7,638 bases of DNA from an uncultured bacterium (lineage in GTDB: Bacteria; Verrucomicrobiota; Lentisphaeria; Oligosphaerales; Oligosphaeraceae). Location: NCBI GenBank assembly GCA_900548225.1, contig URJM01000084.1:1-7638 (forward strand), in the 5' to 3' direction. Under the pieces are notes generated by a model. The model saw only the letters and a program-made list of their open reading frames with translations, was not told where the DNA came from and did no database searches. Below are positions 6,876-7,638 of this stretch, piece by piece (position 1 is the stretch's first letter; every line of letters begins with the position of its first letter). The position numbers were made by a program, and so were the translations under genes.

Positions 6876-7429
6876 TCTGCCTCCTCGTTTCCCTGAATCC
6901 ATTCCTGGAGGGAGATGCCGCGGCTGTCCTTTTCGGAGAGAATCCTCTCCCCTGGGGGGATTGGCCATTCGATGGCGATGGCGGGGTCGTCAAGCCTGAT
7001 GCATCTTTCCGCATTCGGTGTCCAGGGCGAGTCCACCTTGTATGAGAAGACTGCCTCATCAGAGAGGACAGCGAATCCATGCGCAAATCCACGGGGGACG
7101 AATAGCTGAAGGTGGTTTTCAGAGGAAAGCTCTACCGAAAAATGCTTCCCGAAGGTGGATGAGCTGCGACGCAAATCGACAACTACGTCAAATACTCTCC
7201 CATGGGGGACGCGGATGAGCTTCGACTGCCCAAAAGGAGCGGCCTGAAAGTGAAGGCCACGCATCACGCCTCGGCGGGAGACAGATTCGTTCTCCTGGAT
7301 GACCTCGAAAAAAAGACCCCACTCACGCAGCTCCTCACGCTTCCAGATTTCACTGAAGGTGCCACGGGAGTCCGAAAAGACCTCGGGCTTGAATAACTTC
7401 AAACCATCAAAATGAGTGTCGATGAACAT
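6872..7429 (-). CDS. rmlC: dTDP-4-dehydrorhamnose 3,5-epimerase
   Basis: This cupin-fold enzyme converts dTDP-4-keto-6-deoxy-glucose to dTDP-4-keto-L-rhamnose, the substrate of the rmlD product encoded next. The 185-residue length is normal. Family motifs are present in order: DSRGTFSE (20-27), RGLHFQ with the catalytic His60, KLIRV with Lys70, VFDVVVDLR (79-87), TFGKHFSVELS, VPRGFAHGF (111-119), the catalytic-type Tyr130 in SYK, and LSEKD with Asp168. The usual second Tyr of the DYY motif is Trp136 here, in SPWTPNAE. The start at 7429 fits the conserved N-terminus, yet no Shine-Dalgarno sequence precedes it; the leader is pyrimidine-rich. The stop TGA overlaps the rmlD ATG by four bases, which suggests translational coupling. 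The synonym is rfbC. Confidence 0.96.
   Translation of the reverse strand: MFIDTHFDGLKLFKPEVFSDSRGTFSEIWKREELREWGLFFEVIQENESVSRRGVMRGLHFQAAPFGQSKLIRVPHGRVFDVVVDLRRSSSTFGKHFSVELSSENHLQLFVPRGFAHGFAVLSDEAVFSYKVDSPWTPNAERCIRLDDPAIAIEWPIPPGERILSEKDSRGISLQEWIQGNEEAE
6880..6885 (-). promoter_or_regulatory. Shine-Dalgarno site of rmlD inside the end of rmlC
   Basis: The minus strand reads AGGAGG followed by CAGA and then ATG, inside the last codons of rmlC. The spacing of four bases is a little short. It decides the rmlD start at 6875 over upstream in-frame starts. Confidence 0.75.
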
Positions 7430-7476
7430 GGGGTAGTAGAGATTAGGGAGAAGGGAGGAGAGGGTAGTGCGTGGCT

Positions 7477-7494
7477 GGCGCGCTTGGGCGCGCC
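7477..7494. repeat. Palindrome in array unit 1
   Basis: GGCGCGC and GCGCGCC form a perfect 7-bp GC-only stem around TTGG. An outer TGCG (7468-7471) can pair with TGCA (7496-7499) with one G-U at the RNA level. The same structure recurs in the other units. Confidence 0.8.
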
Positions 7495-7542
7495 TTGCAA
7501 AGTAGGGAATAGGGAGAAGAAAGGAGAGGGCAGTGCGTGGCT

Positions 7543-7560
7543 GGCGCGCTTGGGCGCGCC
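7543..7560. repeat. Palindrome in array unit 2
   Basis: This stem is identical to the one in unit 1, 66 bases further on. Here the outer TGCG (7534-7537) meets CGCA (7562-7565) and pairs fully. Confidence 0.8.
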
Positions 7561-7608
7561 TCGCAAAGTAGGGAGAAGGGAGGAGAAAGGAGAGGGCAGT
7601 GCGTGGCT

Positions 7609-7626
7609 GGCGCGCTTGGGCGCGCC
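7609..7626. repeat. Palindrome in array unit 3
   Basis: This is the third identical 7-bp stem with a TTGG loop, with the outer TGCG/CGCA pairing as in unit 2. The unit is cut by the window edge a few bases later. Confidence 0.8.
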
Positions 7627-7638
7627 TCGCAAAGTAGG

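Larger units (their letters stand above)
7432..7638. repeat. 66-bp tandem repeat array, running off the right edge
   Basis: A 42-base core beginning AGTGCGTGGCTGG and ending GCAAAGTAGGG starts at 7466, 7532 and 7598, an exact 66-base period. The last copy is cut one base short by the window end. Cores differ only at about one position (CCTTGC in the first, CCTCGC in the others). Each core is preceded by a 24-base purine-rich linker (7442-7465, 7508-7531, 7574-7597) that varies more. The similarity fades toward about 7432, three bases from the rmlC start. On the minus strand the array would be the leader of rmlC or the gap to an upstream gene. It resembles a minisatellite rather than CRISPR. 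Confidence 0.92.

Noticed and set aside
7399..7632. An open frame of 77 codons on the minus strand through the 66-bp array, giving 22-residue repeats (RGAPKRASHALPSP...)
   Set aside because: The frame stays open because 66 is a multiple of three and the units lack stops. It has no ribosome site, overlaps the start of rmlC, and low-complexity repeats are its only content. A repeat protein cannot be fully excluded without the sequence to the right.
7432..7638. CRISPR array
   Set aside because: The units are contiguous. The 24-base linkers are related purine-rich sequences rather than unique spacers, and no cas gene is seen.

Overview
The window is bacterial, GC-rich, and probably from a Gram-negative organism. 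It carries a Kdo/WaaP-type sugar kinase fragment, dTDP-rhamnose synthesis genes as used for LPS O-antigen or exopolysaccharide, and two exported proteins with Sec signal peptides. The large exported proteins and their EF-hand-like C-terminal tails recall PVC-group or other environmental and gut bacteria, but no gene here fixes the taxon.

Layout, left to right. At 2-625 (+) is the 3' part of a small protein kinase-fold gene, cut by the left edge. It runs convergently into a two-gene minus-strand unit. Transcribed right to left, that unit is a 343-aa exported protein (5269-4238) followed after 22 bases by a 1169-aa exported alpha/beta hydrolase (4215-706). A 751-base stretch without a convincing gene (5270-6020) follows. 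It holds a long near-perfect hairpin, a second smaller hairpin, a run of ten C, an AT-rich inverted repeat and a small cluster of TGACTT words. Further right, also on the minus strand, are rmlC (7429-6872) and rmlD (6875-6021), overlapping by ATGA. These catalyse the last two steps of dTDP-L-rhamnose synthesis. From about 7432 to the right edge, just upstream of rmlC, lies a tandem array with an exact 66-base period, each unit carrying a perfect 7-bp stem.

The rhamnose genes form an ordinary translationally coupled pair, and rmlA and rmlB would be expected beyond the right edge. The less ordinary parts are three. First, the two adjacent exported proteins share a C-terminal module of about 110 residues (a PGE turn motif, a canonical EF-hand loop and an ALLEAVE helix), which suggests a common calcium-dependent targeting or assembly tail. 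Second, there is the 66-bp palindrome-bearing array. Third, there is the strongly structured intergenic region between the two minus-strand units. I see no defence system, transposase, CRISPR array, tRNA or rRNA.
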